Assembly: GCA_015062085.1 (NCBI GenBank)
Contig: SUVI01000004.1
Span: 1-64,000 of the forward strand
Reading direction: 5' to 3'
Length of the DNA: 64,000 nt
Origin: Planctomycetaceae bacterium
Lineage (GTDB): Bacteria; Planctomycetota; Planctomycetia; Pirellulales; Thermoguttaceae
Positions 56,889 to 64,000 of the stretch are shown here, in pieces. Made by a program: the position numbers and the translations under genes. How positions within the stretch are numbered: position 1 is the first letter of the stretch; every line of letters starts with the position of its first letter. Under the pieces are notes generated by a model. That model had not been told where the DNA came from and made no database searches. It saw only the letters and a program-made list of their open reading frames with translations.

Positions 56889-57644
56889 ATGTCCGAAAAT
56901 TCCAGATCATGGCTCTTTACGCCGATGCTGCTCGGGTCGATGCTGCTCGGGCTGATGCTGTTCCTGACGGTGAGTCAGGTCGGCTGCCGTGCGATGTTTA
57001 ACGCGAAACCGATCCCGGGGATCCCACAGCCGGAAGACCGGATCGCGCAGATCCGTCAGCTCGGACAGGAAGCGGGTAATGTCCCGAAAGAAAAACAGCC
57101 GCAGTACGCAGAGACCCTTGCCGCGATCATCCGCAGCGACAAAGATTCCGTCATGCGCACCGAAGCGGTACTCGCCATAGGGCACTATCCTGTTCCCGAA
57201 ACCGTCGAGGCGCTCCGTTTTGCCAAAAAGGATCCGGTCGTCGATGTGCGTTTGGCGGTCTGTTCCGCCTGGAAGACCTACGGCCAGGAACCCGCGGTGC
57301 CCGAACTCATCGACATCCTTGGGACGGACAGTGATTTAGATGTGCGTCATGAGGCGATCGACGTCCTTGGCGAAATGAAGGATGAACGTGCGGTCGCTGC
57401 GCTGGAAGTTCCGCTTTCAGACACAGATCCGGCTCTGAAATACTATTCCGTGCTGGCGCTTCAAAAGATCACCGGTCTCACGATGACCGATGCGAAAGAA
57501 TGGCTCGCATACTGCCGGGAACACCGTCCAGACGCCGCTGTCGCACAAAATGAAGAGCCAAAACAGGAGTCAGAGACCAAACTGCCGTTTTTGGATCCCC
57601 AGGAAGTCCTTTCTAATTTCCGCCGTCCCGGTGCTCCGGAATAA
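56889..57644 (+). CDS. HEAT-repeat lipoprotein
   Basis: 251 residues. The signal peptide ends in a lipobox (VSQVGC), so it is probably anchored to a membrane. Residues ~60-200 form about four HEAT-like helix pairs with the pattern DVRxxAxxxLGxxxDERAVxxL (DVRHEAIDVLGEMKDERAVAAL is clearest). These act as protein-binding scaffolds. No clear ribosome site. It starts just after palindrome copy E and may be transcribed with the diadenylate cyclase gene 240 bases downstream. Confidence 0.85.
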   Translation: MSENSRSWLFTPMLLGSMLLGLMLFLTVSQVGCRAMFNAKPIPGIPQPEDRIAQIRQLGQEAGNVPKEKQPQYAETLAAIIRSDKDSVMRTEAVLAIGHYPVPETVEALRFAKKDPVVDVRLAVCSAWKTYGQEPAVPELIDILGTDSDLDVRHEAIDVLGEMKDERAVAALEVPLSDTDPALKYYSVLALQKITGLTMTDAKEWLAYCREHRPDAAVAQNEEPKQESETKLPFLDPQEVLSNFRRPGAPE

Positions 57645-57740
57645 AACCGGAATAAAAAAGGATCGAAATCCAAAAAAAACACGAAAAAAAGTAAAAAAAA
57701 ACAGCATTTCAATCGAAACAAAAATAGAGGGAAACTTTTT

Positions 57741-57796
57741 GGAAGCGTGTCGGCTTCGAGGCAGAAATGGAAGCGTGTCGGCTTCGAGGCAGAAAT
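57741..57796. repeat. 28-bp direct tandem repeat before disA-like gene
   Basis: Two perfect 28-bp units (57741-57768, 57769-57796) in the 240-base leader of the diadenylate cyclase gene. The unit is not a multiple of three and the region is non-coding. Confidence 0.95.
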
Positions 57797-57885
57797 GGCC
57801 TCTTCCGAAAAAATTTCCCCTGGATCGTCCAGCCCTCGGTCCGATTCCCGCATCCATTCGCCCCTAACCCTGCGTAGCCCCGGTC

Positions 57886-58821
57886 ATGTCCAATACCCTC
57901 CGCATTACCGAACAGTTCAAGTTTTTCGTCCGGCAGGCTCAAGAAACTCTTGAGCAGATGGAAGCCTCCGCGATCATCATGCTATACGACGGTCCCGCCG
58001 ATTGGGCGCGTGTCCAAAAGCTCGTTGGCGATTCCGTCCCGTTCATCGTTGCCGTCGATACGGAAGAGCAGGCAGTGGGGGCAAAGGAAGCCGGTCTGAA
58101 GACCATCATACTGGAAATGACTGGAAACCCCGTCTATGACAGACTCATGCAGGCTCTGCTCGTCGGGATCACGGAAGACCTCATTCAGCCCGGAAGTCAG
58201 ATCGTCGCAATGTATGGCGGGTTCGAATCGGATACGATCGACACGATCTCCCTCATTTCGCTCAAAGAGCACCTGAACCGTTTGACGCGCACCGATCTGC
58301 GCCAGCTCAACACGACCGTACCGCTGGACACGCTCAACACGATCGTCAATCTTGCCGTCGAGATCGGACTCAGCGGCAGGGAAGGCAAGCCGGTCGGAAC
58401 GCTTTTCGTCGTGGGGGACAAACAGCGTGTTCTTGCCGAAAGCCACCCCGGAGGATTTGACCCGGTACGCGGATACAGCCGCTCGGAGCGAAACATCATG
58501 GATGCGCGTGTGCGGGAAGGGATCAAGGAGATCGCTCAGCTAGACGGCGCGATCATCATCTCCGCAAACGGTGTCGTGGAAGCATCCTGCAGGATCCTCG
58601 ATGCTACCGCGGACAACATCACGCTCTCCAAAGGCCTTGGCTCTCGTCACTGGGCTGCTGCCGGGATCACTCGGTGTACGAAAGCCGTTGCGATCGTCGT
58701 GAGTGAGTCCAACGGTACTGTGCGCATCTTCCAGAACGGGGAAGTCATGCTGCGTATCGAACCGACGCACCGAAGACCGTTTATCTGGAAAAAATACGAA
58801 TACGAACCGCCGGAAAACTGA
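57886..58821 (+). CDS. Diadenylate cyclase, DisA_N / CdaZ-like
   Basis: 311 residues. It should make the second messenger c-di-AMP from two ATP. A ~150-residue N-terminal domain of Rossmann-like strands precedes the DAC domain. Both catalytic motifs are seen: DGA in LDGAIIIS (Asp near 219) and the RHR-type site GSRHWAAAGIT (~252-262), where Trp replaces the last Arg. It lacks the DNA-binding C-terminal domain of Bacillus DisA, and ends with a short Arg-rich tail. There is no good ribosome site. fliN follows after 26 bases in the same direction, so the two are probably co-transcribed. Confidence 0.88.
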   Translation: MSNTLRITEQFKFFVRQAQETLEQMEASAIIMLYDGPADWARVQKLVGDSVPFIVAVDTEEQAVGAKEAGLKTIILEMTGNPVYDRLMQALLVGITEDLIQPGSQIVAMYGGFESDTIDTISLISLKEHLNRLTRTDLRQLNTTVPLDTLNTIVNLAVEIGLSGREGKPVGTLFVVGDKQRVLAESHPGGFDPVRGYSRSERNIMDARVREGIKEIAQLDGAIIISANGVVEASCRILDATADNITLSKGLGSRHWAAAGITRCTKAVAIVVSESNGTVRIFQNGEVMLRIEPTHRRPFIWKKYEYEPPEN

Positions 58822-58847
58822 CCTGAAGACGGCGCGAAAGGGGAAAT

Positions 58848-59240
58848 ATGGAAAATTGCGAGCATTTTACGCAGCATTCGACGCTGACCTCGGAAGAGAT
58901 CGACCAGCTCCTGGACGGTGTCGATGCCGATTTTCCTGTGCTTCCGGAGATGGAAGAGGCGGAAAAACCGACGGAAAACGACTCTAGAGGAATGCGCAAA
59001 GCGTTCTTGCGGGAACAGATCGCCTCACTGGGAAACATTGAGCTGGAAGTTCGGATCGAGCTCGGAAAGACAACCATGCTCCTCTCCGAAGTTGCACGTC
59101 TGCGGCCCGGTTCCGTCGTGATCTTGGACAAACATGTGGACGAACTGGTCAACATTCTCGTCAATGGAAAGGCGATCGCTCGAGGAAAACTTTTGGTCGC
59201 GGACGGATGTTTTTGTGTCCAGATCGCGGAATTTCTCTGA
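58848..59240 (+). CDS. fliN: Flagellar motor switch protein FliN (SpoA domain)
   Basis: 130 residues. An acidic N-terminal tail (LTSEEIDQLLDG) is followed by a single SpoA/FliN C-terminal domain: IELEVRIELGKTTMLLSEVARL, LRPGSVVILDKHVDELVNILVNGKAIARGKLLVADGCFCVQI. FliN forms the C-ring that binds CheY-P and the export gate. No other flagellar gene is in the window, so it may be an isolated gene or serve a type III secretion C-ring. AAAGGGG lies 5 bases before the ATG; 26 bases after the diadenylate cyclase. Confidence 0.9.
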   Translation: MENCEHFTQHSTLTSEEIDQLLDGVDADFPVLPEMEEAEKPTENDSRGMRKAFLREQIASLGNIELEVRIELGKTTMLLSEVARLRPGSVVILDKHVDELVNILVNGKAIARGKLLVADGCFCVQIAEFL

Positions 59241-59425
59241 ATCCACTTGAACGGCACCCAAAAATGGATCAAATTTTCTTCTTATTTTAAATTTTTTCAT
59301 CAAAAAACGTCTTTTTCCGTGGACTGTACTCCTTGATTTTTTCGTAGAAATAAACGATACTTAAAATGTAGATTAAGTCTAGTGACTTTTTAACAGTTTC
59401 CGCAAATTTTTACGGAGAAAATGTC

Positions 59426-59824
59426 ATGAAAAAATCAACGTTCATTTCCTGTGCGGGCGCCATATTTCTTGGAGCGCTGTTCCTTACGGCTCCGAGTGCG
59501 CAGGCTCAGCATCGGCCGCATCATCCGCAGGCCCATCGTCAGCCGGCTCCGGCTCCGCATCATGCCCAACCGGCTCCCCATCATCGCCAACCGGCTCCGC
59601 CTCCGCATCATGCCCGTCCGCACCAACCGCCGCATCACCATCATCCGGCACCGCCTCCGCCGCCGCGACACCATCATCCGGCACCGCCTCCGCCGCCGCG
59701 ACATCACCATCCGGCACCGCCTCCGCCGCCGCCGCATCTCCATCATCATCCGACGACTTGGGGAGACCTGATCGGCGGGATCATTGATGCTGCGATCCAC
59801 GAGGGACACCACCATCATCACTGA
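59426..59824 (+). CDS. Exported His/Pro-rich protein, paralogue 1
   Basis: 132 residues. A signal peptide (STFISCAGAIFLGALFLTAPSAQA) is followed by a chain of His-Pro-Ala motifs (HHHPAPPPPP three times) with well over thirty histidines. The last ~25 residues are conserved with the next gene (TTWGDLIGGIIDAAIHE) and end in a His run. It probably binds Zn, Cu or Ni in the periplasm. GGAG lies 9 bases before the ATG. Paralogue 2 begins 24 bases after its stop. Confidence 0.85.
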   Translation: MKKSTFISCAGAIFLGALFLTAPSAQAQHRPHHPQAHRQPAPAPHHAQPAPHHRQPAPPPHHARPHQPPHHHHPAPPPPPRHHHPAPPPPPRHHHPAPPPPPPHLHHHPTTWGDLIGGIIDAAIHEGHHHHH

Positions 59825-59848
59825 TTTTCCTTTTGAAAGGAGCTTTTC

Positions 59849-60250
59849 ATGAAAAAGATCACACTTTGCGCGATTTCCGCAGCAGTTCTGAGTTTCGCAC
59901 TGGCGAACTCCGATTTGATGGCGCAGCGCCCTGCAGCGCGTCCCGCACAGGGCCGACCGGCCGCCGCACCCCAGCATCATGCCAAGCCGGCTCCGGCACC
60001 GCAGCATCACGCTAAACCGGCTCCGCCTCCGCAGCATCACGCTAAACCGGCTCCGGCACCGCAGCATCATGCTAAACCGGCTCCGCCTCCGCATCAGCCG
60101 CCGCATCACCATCATCCGGCACCGCCTCCGCCGCCGCGACATCACCATCCGGCACCGCCTCCGCCGCCGCATCACCATCATCATCCGACGACTTGGGGAG
60201 ACCTGATCGGCGGGATCATTGATGCTGCGATCCACGAAAGCCGTCACTAA
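59849..60250 (+). CDS. Exported His/Pro-rich protein, paralogue 2
   Basis: 133 residues, tandem paralogue of the preceding gene. After the signal peptide come four HHAKPAP(A/P)PQ units, then HHHPAPPPPP blocks and the shared end HHPTTWGDLIGGIIDAAIHE, with a shorter His tail (SRH). AAAGGAG lies 7 bases before the ATG. The pair shares a strong terminator, so they form one operon that arose by duplication. The DNA of the last 150 bases is nearly identical in both. Confidence 0.85.
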   Translation: MKKITLCAISAAVLSFALANSDLMAQRPAARPAQGRPAAAPQHHAKPAPAPQHHAKPAPPPQHHAKPAPAPQHHAKPAPPPHQPPHHHHPAPPPPPRHHHPAPPPPPHHHHHPTTWGDLIGGIIDAAIHESRH

Positions 60251-60258
60251 GAGCACGG

Positions 60259-60298
60259 AACTCCCGCACTTCTCCTCCTGTGCGGGAGTTTTTATTTT
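60259..60298 (+). terminator. Terminator of the His-rich operon
   Basis: AACTCCCGCAC/GTGCGGGAGTT perfect 11-bp stem, 10-base loop, then TTTATTTT. Confidence 0.95.
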
Positions 60299-60345
60299 AC
60301 CGACACAAAAACGGACTGAAAGTTCTTAAGGTATTGGCGCCCCTC

Positions 60346-60373
60346 TTGTATATTTCTGAAAATTTGCTAAAAT
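60346..60373 (+). promoter_or_regulatory. Promoter of the FGE-like gene
   Basis: TTGTAT-16-TAAAAT, about 40 bases upstream of the start. Confidence 0.65.
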
Positions 60374-60413
60374 ACAAGAATTGTTTTTTTGTATATTGAG
60401 TGAGGAAATGGAA

Positions 60414-61727
60414 ATGGAAGACATGCCCCCTGAAATACTATACTCTGCTGAAGCACAAAACGCAGATGCTGTAAATGATTCTTTTGAAAACGATGATGAT
60501 GAAAAAAATGAACTGTCGAATAATGGGTTGATCGCTTGGATCGATACGATTTTGAAACCATTAAAGACGCTTATTGGGCTTAGTGCCATTTGCTGGTTCG
60601 TTTGGCAAGTACTGACGGAAGATCCTTTAGAGCTTTGGAAGTATTGGCCATTCATGATTTTTCTCTTGAGCGTGATCTGTATTCTCTATATTATGTACAG
60701 ATACAGGGGTGAATACAAAAAAAACGACAAGAAAATGATTTCAGTTCCAGAATCCGTTTCGGTCCCAGAATCCGTTTCGGTCCCAGAATCCGTTTCGGTC
60801 CCAGAATCCGTTTCGGTCCCAGAATCCGTTTCAGTCCCAGAATCCGTTTCAGTCCCAGAATCCGTTTCGGTCCCAGAATCCGTTTCGGTCCCAGAATCCG
60901 TTTCGGTCCCAGAATCCGTTTCAGTCCCAGAATCCGTTTCAGTCCCAGAATCCGTTTCGGTCCCAGAATCCGTTTCGGTCCCAGAATCCGTTTCGGTCCC
61001 AGAATCCGTTTCAGTCCCAGAATCAGAAATCGTACTTCCTCGCCGTCATACGGTCACGGCGGACGGTGTCGAGTACACGTTCTGCTGGTGTCCTGCGGGA
61101 AATTTCGTCATGGGAAGTTCTGCGAATGGAACCGGTCACTGTCCCGATGAAATGCCGCATCGTGTTCGGTTTGCGCACGGTTTCTGGATGCTGGAAACTC
61201 CGGTGACGCAGAAAATGTGGATGAGTGTGATGGGCCGTAATCCGAGCAGTTTTTCGGGAGACTTTGATCCGGTGGAAAACGTAAGCTGGGACGAGTGTCA
61301 GGACTTTTGCCGTGAATTTTCGGAGAGATTCGGCGTAAACGTGAGTCTGCCGACGGAGGCGCAGTGGGAGTACGCCTGCCGTGCAGGATCGGAGGGCGCT
61401 TATGCGGGCGATCTTGACAAAATGGGCTGGTATCATGGAACTTTTGCCATCGGACGTACTGCGCCAGTCAAGAAAAAAGCCCCAAACGCCTGGGGACTTT
61501 ACGATATGCACGGGAACGTGTGGGAATGGTGTGCGGACTGGTATGCCGCGGACTACTATTCCGGCTCACCGATCGACGACCCGCAAGGACCTCCGGAAGA
61601 CCTTTGCCGAGTATTCCGCGGCGGAAGCTGGGCCAACTTTGCCCGAGAGTGCCGTTCTGCTGTTCGCGGAAAAGCCTTGCCGGGAGAGAAAAACTGGAGT
61701 CTTGGATTCCGGATCATCTTGAAATGA
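60414..61727 (+). CDS. Membrane-anchored formylglycine-generating-enzyme-like (SUMF1) protein
   Basis: 437 residues. The ATG at 60414 is chosen because GAGG lies 8 bases upstream. An acidic cytoplasmic N-terminus and two TM helices (GLSAICWFVWQVL; FMIFLLSVICILYIMY) precede sixteen SVPESV units (60741-61025). The last ~225 residues are an FGE-sulfatase domain: CWCPAGNFVMGSS, ETPVTQKMWMSVMGRNPS, LPTEAQWEYACRAG, WGLYDMHGNVWEWCADWY and VFRGGSWANFARECRSAVRG. The Cys pair that defines true formylglycine enzymes (GGSxLC...YCxRYR) is incomplete, so it is probably a non-catalytic or ligand-binding relative. Its first part is AT-rich, unlike the rest. Confidence 0.88.
   Translation: MEDMPPEILYSAEAQNADAVNDSFENDDDEKNELSNNGLIAWIDTILKPLKTLIGLSAICWFVWQVLTEDPLELWKYWPFMIFLLSVICILYIMYRYRGEYKKNDKKMISVPESVSVPESVSVPESVSVPESVSVPESVSVPESVSVPESVSVPESVSVPESVSVPESVSVPESVSVPESVSVPESVSVPESVSVPESVSVPESEIVLPRRHTVTADGVEYTFCWCPAGNFVMGSSANGTGHCPDEMPHRVRFAHGFWMLETPVTQKMWMSVMGRNPSSFSGDFDPVENVSWDECQDFCREFSERFGVNVSLPTEAQWEYACRAGSEGAYAGDLDKMGWYHGTFAIGRTAPVKKKAPNAWGLYDMHGNVWEWCADWYAADYYSGSPIDDPQGPPEDLCRVFRGGSWANFARECRSAVRGKALPGEKNWSLGFRIILK
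60741..61025. repeat. 18-bp tandem repeat, sixteen units, with 90-bp higher order
   Basis: TCGGTCCCAGAATCCGTT units encode SVPESV. A single silent position (A or G) follows the pattern g,g,g,a,a repeated, which shows that five-unit (90-bp) blocks were copied. Confidence 0.95.
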
Positions 61728-61832
61728 GACCTTAGAGGCGGAGTAAATACTTCGGAACGATATTCGGCACTTCACGTAAAGGGGGAGAGGCTTCATTTCC
61801 CCTCCCCTCTTCCAAAACCTCAAACCGCTACT

Positions 61833-63272
61833 TCACCTTATTCTTCTTCGCATACCGTTCTCCGCTGTTCCGTAGATCACCAGATCTTCAGAGCACCAGT
61901 AGAACGCTTCATCTCCAATGCTCGTCACGCTGTTGGGGATCGTCACCAACGTGAGGCTCGTGCACCAGTAGAACGCTTTATCTCCAATGCTCGTCACGCT
62001 GTTGGGGATCGTCACCGACGTGAGGCTCGTGCACCAGTAGAACGCTTTATTTCCAATGCTCGTCACGCTGTCGGGGATCGTCACCCACTTGAGGCTCGTG
62101 CAGTGGCTGAACGCTTCATCTCTAATGCTCGTCACGCTGTTGGGGATCGTCACCGACGTGAGGCTCCAGCAGTCGCAGAACGCGCCATCTCCAATGTTCG
62201 TCACGCTGTTGGGGATCGTCACCCACGTGAGGCTGTGGCAGTGTAAGAACGCGCGATCTCCAATGCTCGTCACGCTGTCGGGGATCGTCACCGACGTGAG
62301 GCTGTCGCAGTAGCAGAACGCGGAACTTCCAATGCTCGTCACGCCGTCGGGGATGGTGTATTCGGTGAGGCCGCCCGGGACCCGAATGAGCGTTTTGCCG
62401 TCGGCGGAGAACAGGATGCCGTCTACGCTCTTGAAATGCGTATTGCCCGCGGAGACTTGGATCTCGGTCAGTTTATAGCACCTGGCAAATGGACCGTCGC
62501 CAATGCTCGTCACGCTGTCGGGGATCGTCACCGACGTGAGGCTGGAGCAGTAGTAGAACGCTTCATCTCCAATGCTCGTCACGCTGTTGGGGATCGTCAC
62601 CGACGTGAGGCTGGAGCACTTGTAGAACGCGTAATTTCCAATGCTCGTCACGCTGTTGGGGATGGTGTATTCGGTGAGGCCCTTGCCTTCCGGGACCTGA
62701 ATGAGCGTTTTGCCGTCGGCGGTGAACAGGATGCCGTCCACGCTCTTGAAATGCGTATTGCCCGCAGAGACACGGATCTCGGTCAGTTGATCACACCCGG
62801 CAAATGAACCGCCGCCAATGCTCGTCACGCCGTCGGGGATGGTGTATTCGGTGAGGCCCTTGCCTGCCGGGACCTGAATGAGCGTTTTGCCGTCGTCGGT
62901 GAACAGGATGCCGTCCACGGTCTTGAAATGCGTATTGCCCACGGAGACAAGGATCTTGGTCAGTTTCTCACACCCGGCAAATGGACCGCCGCCAATGCTC
63001 GTCACGCTGTCGGGGATCGTCACCGACGTGAGGCTGTTGCACCAGCTGAACGCTTCATTTCCAATGCTCGTTACGCCGCGGGGGATGGTGACGGTTTCGG
63101 CGGAGCCGGTGTATTTGGTGATGGTGACGGAACCGTCGGCGGTGAGCTCGTATTTAAATTCTCCGTCAAGCTGTTTTTTCAGTTCTTCGTCGATCGTTGG
63201 AGCGGGTTTGCAGCCGCACAAAAAAAGTGCCGGAAGAAGGAACGCAAGAAGAAGGTATTTGTGCTTTTTCAT
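61833..63272 (-). CDS. BspA-type LRR_5 surface lipoprotein
   Basis: 479 residues. The ATG at 63272 is preceded by GAGG and starts a lipoprotein signal (KYLLLAFLLPALFLCGC). After a short linker come about sixteen LRR_5 units of 23 residues (VTIPNSVTSIGDEAFYYCSSLTS), interrupted three times by a 46-residue variant (SAGNTHFKSVDGILFSADGKTLIQVP). Such proteins bind host matrix or other microbes. The upstream 37 codons of the frame lie across the promoter and are not used. It converges on the FGE-like gene. A consensus promoter TTGACA-17-TACAAT is 83 bases upstream. Confidence 0.92.
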   Translation of the reverse strand: MKKHKYLLLAFLLPALFLCGCKPAPTIDEELKKQLDGEFKYELTADGSVTITKYTGSAETVTIPRGVTSIGNEAFSWCNSLTSVTIPDSVTSIGGGPFAGCEKLTKILVSVGNTHFKTVDGILFTDDGKTLIQVPAGKGLTEYTIPDGVTSIGGGSFAGCDQLTEIRVSAGNTHFKSVDGILFTADGKTLIQVPEGKGLTEYTIPNSVTSIGNYAFYKCSSLTSVTIPNSVTSIGDEAFYYCSSLTSVTIPDSVTSIGDGPFARCYKLTEIQVSAGNTHFKSVDGILFSADGKTLIRVPGGLTEYTIPDGVTSIGSSAFCYCDSLTSVTIPDSVTSIGDRAFLHCHSLTWVTIPNSVTNIGDGAFCDCWSLTSVTIPNSVTSIRDEAFSHCTSLKWVTIPDSVTSIGNKAFYWCTSLTSVTIPNSVTSIGDKAFYWCTSLTLVTIPNSVTSIGDEAFYWCSEDLVIYGTAENGMRRRIR

Positions 63273-63354
63273 AAAAATGTCCTCAGGGTTAAAATGTTTG
63301 AAAGCAACTTCTAAAAATCTCATTTTCAAACAAAGCTGCCTTACGTGAAACTGT

Positions 63355-63383
63355 ATTGTAACATAGAGAAAATATATTGTCAA
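63355..63383 (-). promoter_or_regulatory. Consensus sigma70 promoter of BspA-type lipoprotein
   Basis: Minus strand TTGACA-17-TACAAT. The remaining gap (63384-63518) is AT-rich with no gene seen. Confidence 0.85.
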
Positions 63384-63518
63384 GGGGTTTTGCGGTGGGA
63401 GGGTAATTTCTTAGGTTTTTTCTAAAATTTTTGACGATTTTGAGTTTTTTAATGGAAACTCAGTCTGCTCGGAAACGTTATCTTCGAGTCAAGAGCGGCT
63501 CGAAATTTTACGTCTATC

Positions 63519-63555
63519 CAAAAAAACGGAAACGCCTCCTTCAAGACGTTTCCGT
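63519..63555 (-). terminator. Terminator of the partial gene at the right edge
   Basis: ACGGAAACG/CGTTTCCGT perfect 9-bp stem, 12-base loop, then a T run on the minus strand; 30 bases past the stop. Confidence 0.9.
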
Positions 63556-63584
63556 GATCATGTGAGCTTAAGGCTCGTTTTTTC

Positions 63585-64000
63585 TTACGGCTTCAGACGG
63601 AAGAGTCCGCTGAACGGGCCTTTGGTCGTGCCGTCGTCAAAGTCGAGGTGCCAGTAACCGTCGTGCCATTCGAGAGTGACTTTGCGCCATCCATCCGGAA
63701 CCTGCGGATAGGGATAGTACGGGCCAATGTAGGGCCAAGCGCTCGCGGCGTGACGTTTGGGATACTGGACGGAGGCCGTGTTCGGATACGTTCCGTAAGC
63801 GGGGAATGCTTTCCGCGGCATGTGCGGATTGTCGTAGCGCATGGCGGCTCCGCCGTTTGCGGGCATCGCGTAGGCCTGCGAGTGCATCGGCATGGGAGTT
63901 CCCTGCATCATCGGCGCCGGAGCAGCAGAGGGAACTGCGCCGCTCACGACAGAGTTGGAAACCGGCTGGACGGTCGTGCCGTAGGAGACCTGGATCGGAC
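63585..64000 (-). CDS. Pro/Met-rich protein with C-terminal folded domain, 5' end outside window
   Basis: The frame is open through the right edge, so the start is missing. The visible 138 residues are Pro/Ala/Met-rich (PAPMMQGTPMPMHSQ) with a short closing domain, VPDGWRKVTLEWHDGYWHLDFDDG. This looks like other planctomycete exported low-complexity proteins, but I recognise no family. A strong terminator follows. Confidence 0.75.
   Translation of the reverse strand, partial: PIQVSYGTTVQPVSNSVVSGAVPSAAPAPMMQGTPMPMHSQAYAMPANGGAAMRYDNPHMPRKAFPAYGTYPNTASVQYPKRHAASAWPYIGPYYPYPQVPDGWRKVTLEWHDGYWHLDFDDGTTKGPFSGLFRLKP

Noticed and set aside
60741..61025. CRISPR-like array
   Set aside because: Repeats are 18 bp, directly abutting with no spacers, and in frame with a protein.
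60414..61727. Active formylglycine-generating enzyme
   Set aside because: The Cys pair needed for copper binding and catalysis is incomplete in the RGGSW...CRSAVRG stretch, and no sulfatase gene is nearby.

Overview
The window looks like a chromosomal segment of a Planctomycetota bacterium, probably a gut or host-associated lineage. The evidence is a 3,605-residue secreted protein that opens with the planctomycete motif LEALEPRQMLSA, PEP-CTERM sorting tails, a Minf_1886-type protein restricted to Planctomycetes and Verrucomicrobia, an HzsA-related PD40/cytochrome protein, and three Tat-exported Gfo/Idh/MocA oxidoreductases. There is no CRISPR array, rRNA, recognisable tRNA or prophage. Most genes have good Shine-Dalgarno sites, and many have near-consensus TTGACx-(16-17)-TAwAAT promoters.

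Layout. 1-12.4 kb holds cell-envelope and secreted proteins: the end of a PEP-CTERM protein, a DUF3352-like exported protein, an HzsA-related c-type cytochrome/beta-propeller, a cysteine-rich DUF11 protein, two small exported proteins and a BspA-type leucine-rich repeat protein. 12.4-20.2 kb is metabolic: a Tat-exported oxidoreductase, an M24 peptidase, asparagine synthetase A coupled to a ClC channel, and a DUF5696-like glycosidase. 20.5-34.1 kb holds a broken prenyltransferase-like gene, a FecCD permease, NAD(P)HX epimerase and the giant Ig/cadherin-like protein. 34.5-43.4 kb holds XerD with an Rpn-family nuclease, two more Tat oxidoreductases, an AT-rich ORFan and a PATR/PEP-CTERM surface protein. 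43.5-47.4 kb is an operon of Minf_1886, YbaK and a four-TM protein whose layout recalls SLOG-4TM signal sensors. 47.5-59.2 kb holds housekeeping and signalling genes: an HtrA-like protease, an ABC ATPase, L33, RecJ, a SAM hydrolase, ClpX, FmdB, a HEAT lipoprotein, a DisA-like diadenylate cyclase and FliN. 59.4-64 kb holds two paralogous His/Pro-rich exported proteins, an FGE-like domain protein with a long repeat linker, a second BspA-type lipoprotein and a partial exported protein.

Two features run through the whole segment. First, perfect or near-perfect short tandem DNA repeats occur in about twenty places. Inside genes the units are multiples of three (9, 12, 15, 18, 24, 33 bp); units of other lengths (10, 28 bp) are intergenic. 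Second, a family of 130-300 bp intergenic imperfect palindromes, with an AT-rich centre and arms of CACGAAA/TTTCGTG words, recurs at least five times. The most speculative but interesting coding locus is the Minf_1886-YbaK-SLOG/4TM operon. Functional calls are by recognition of sequence motifs only; no database search was possible.
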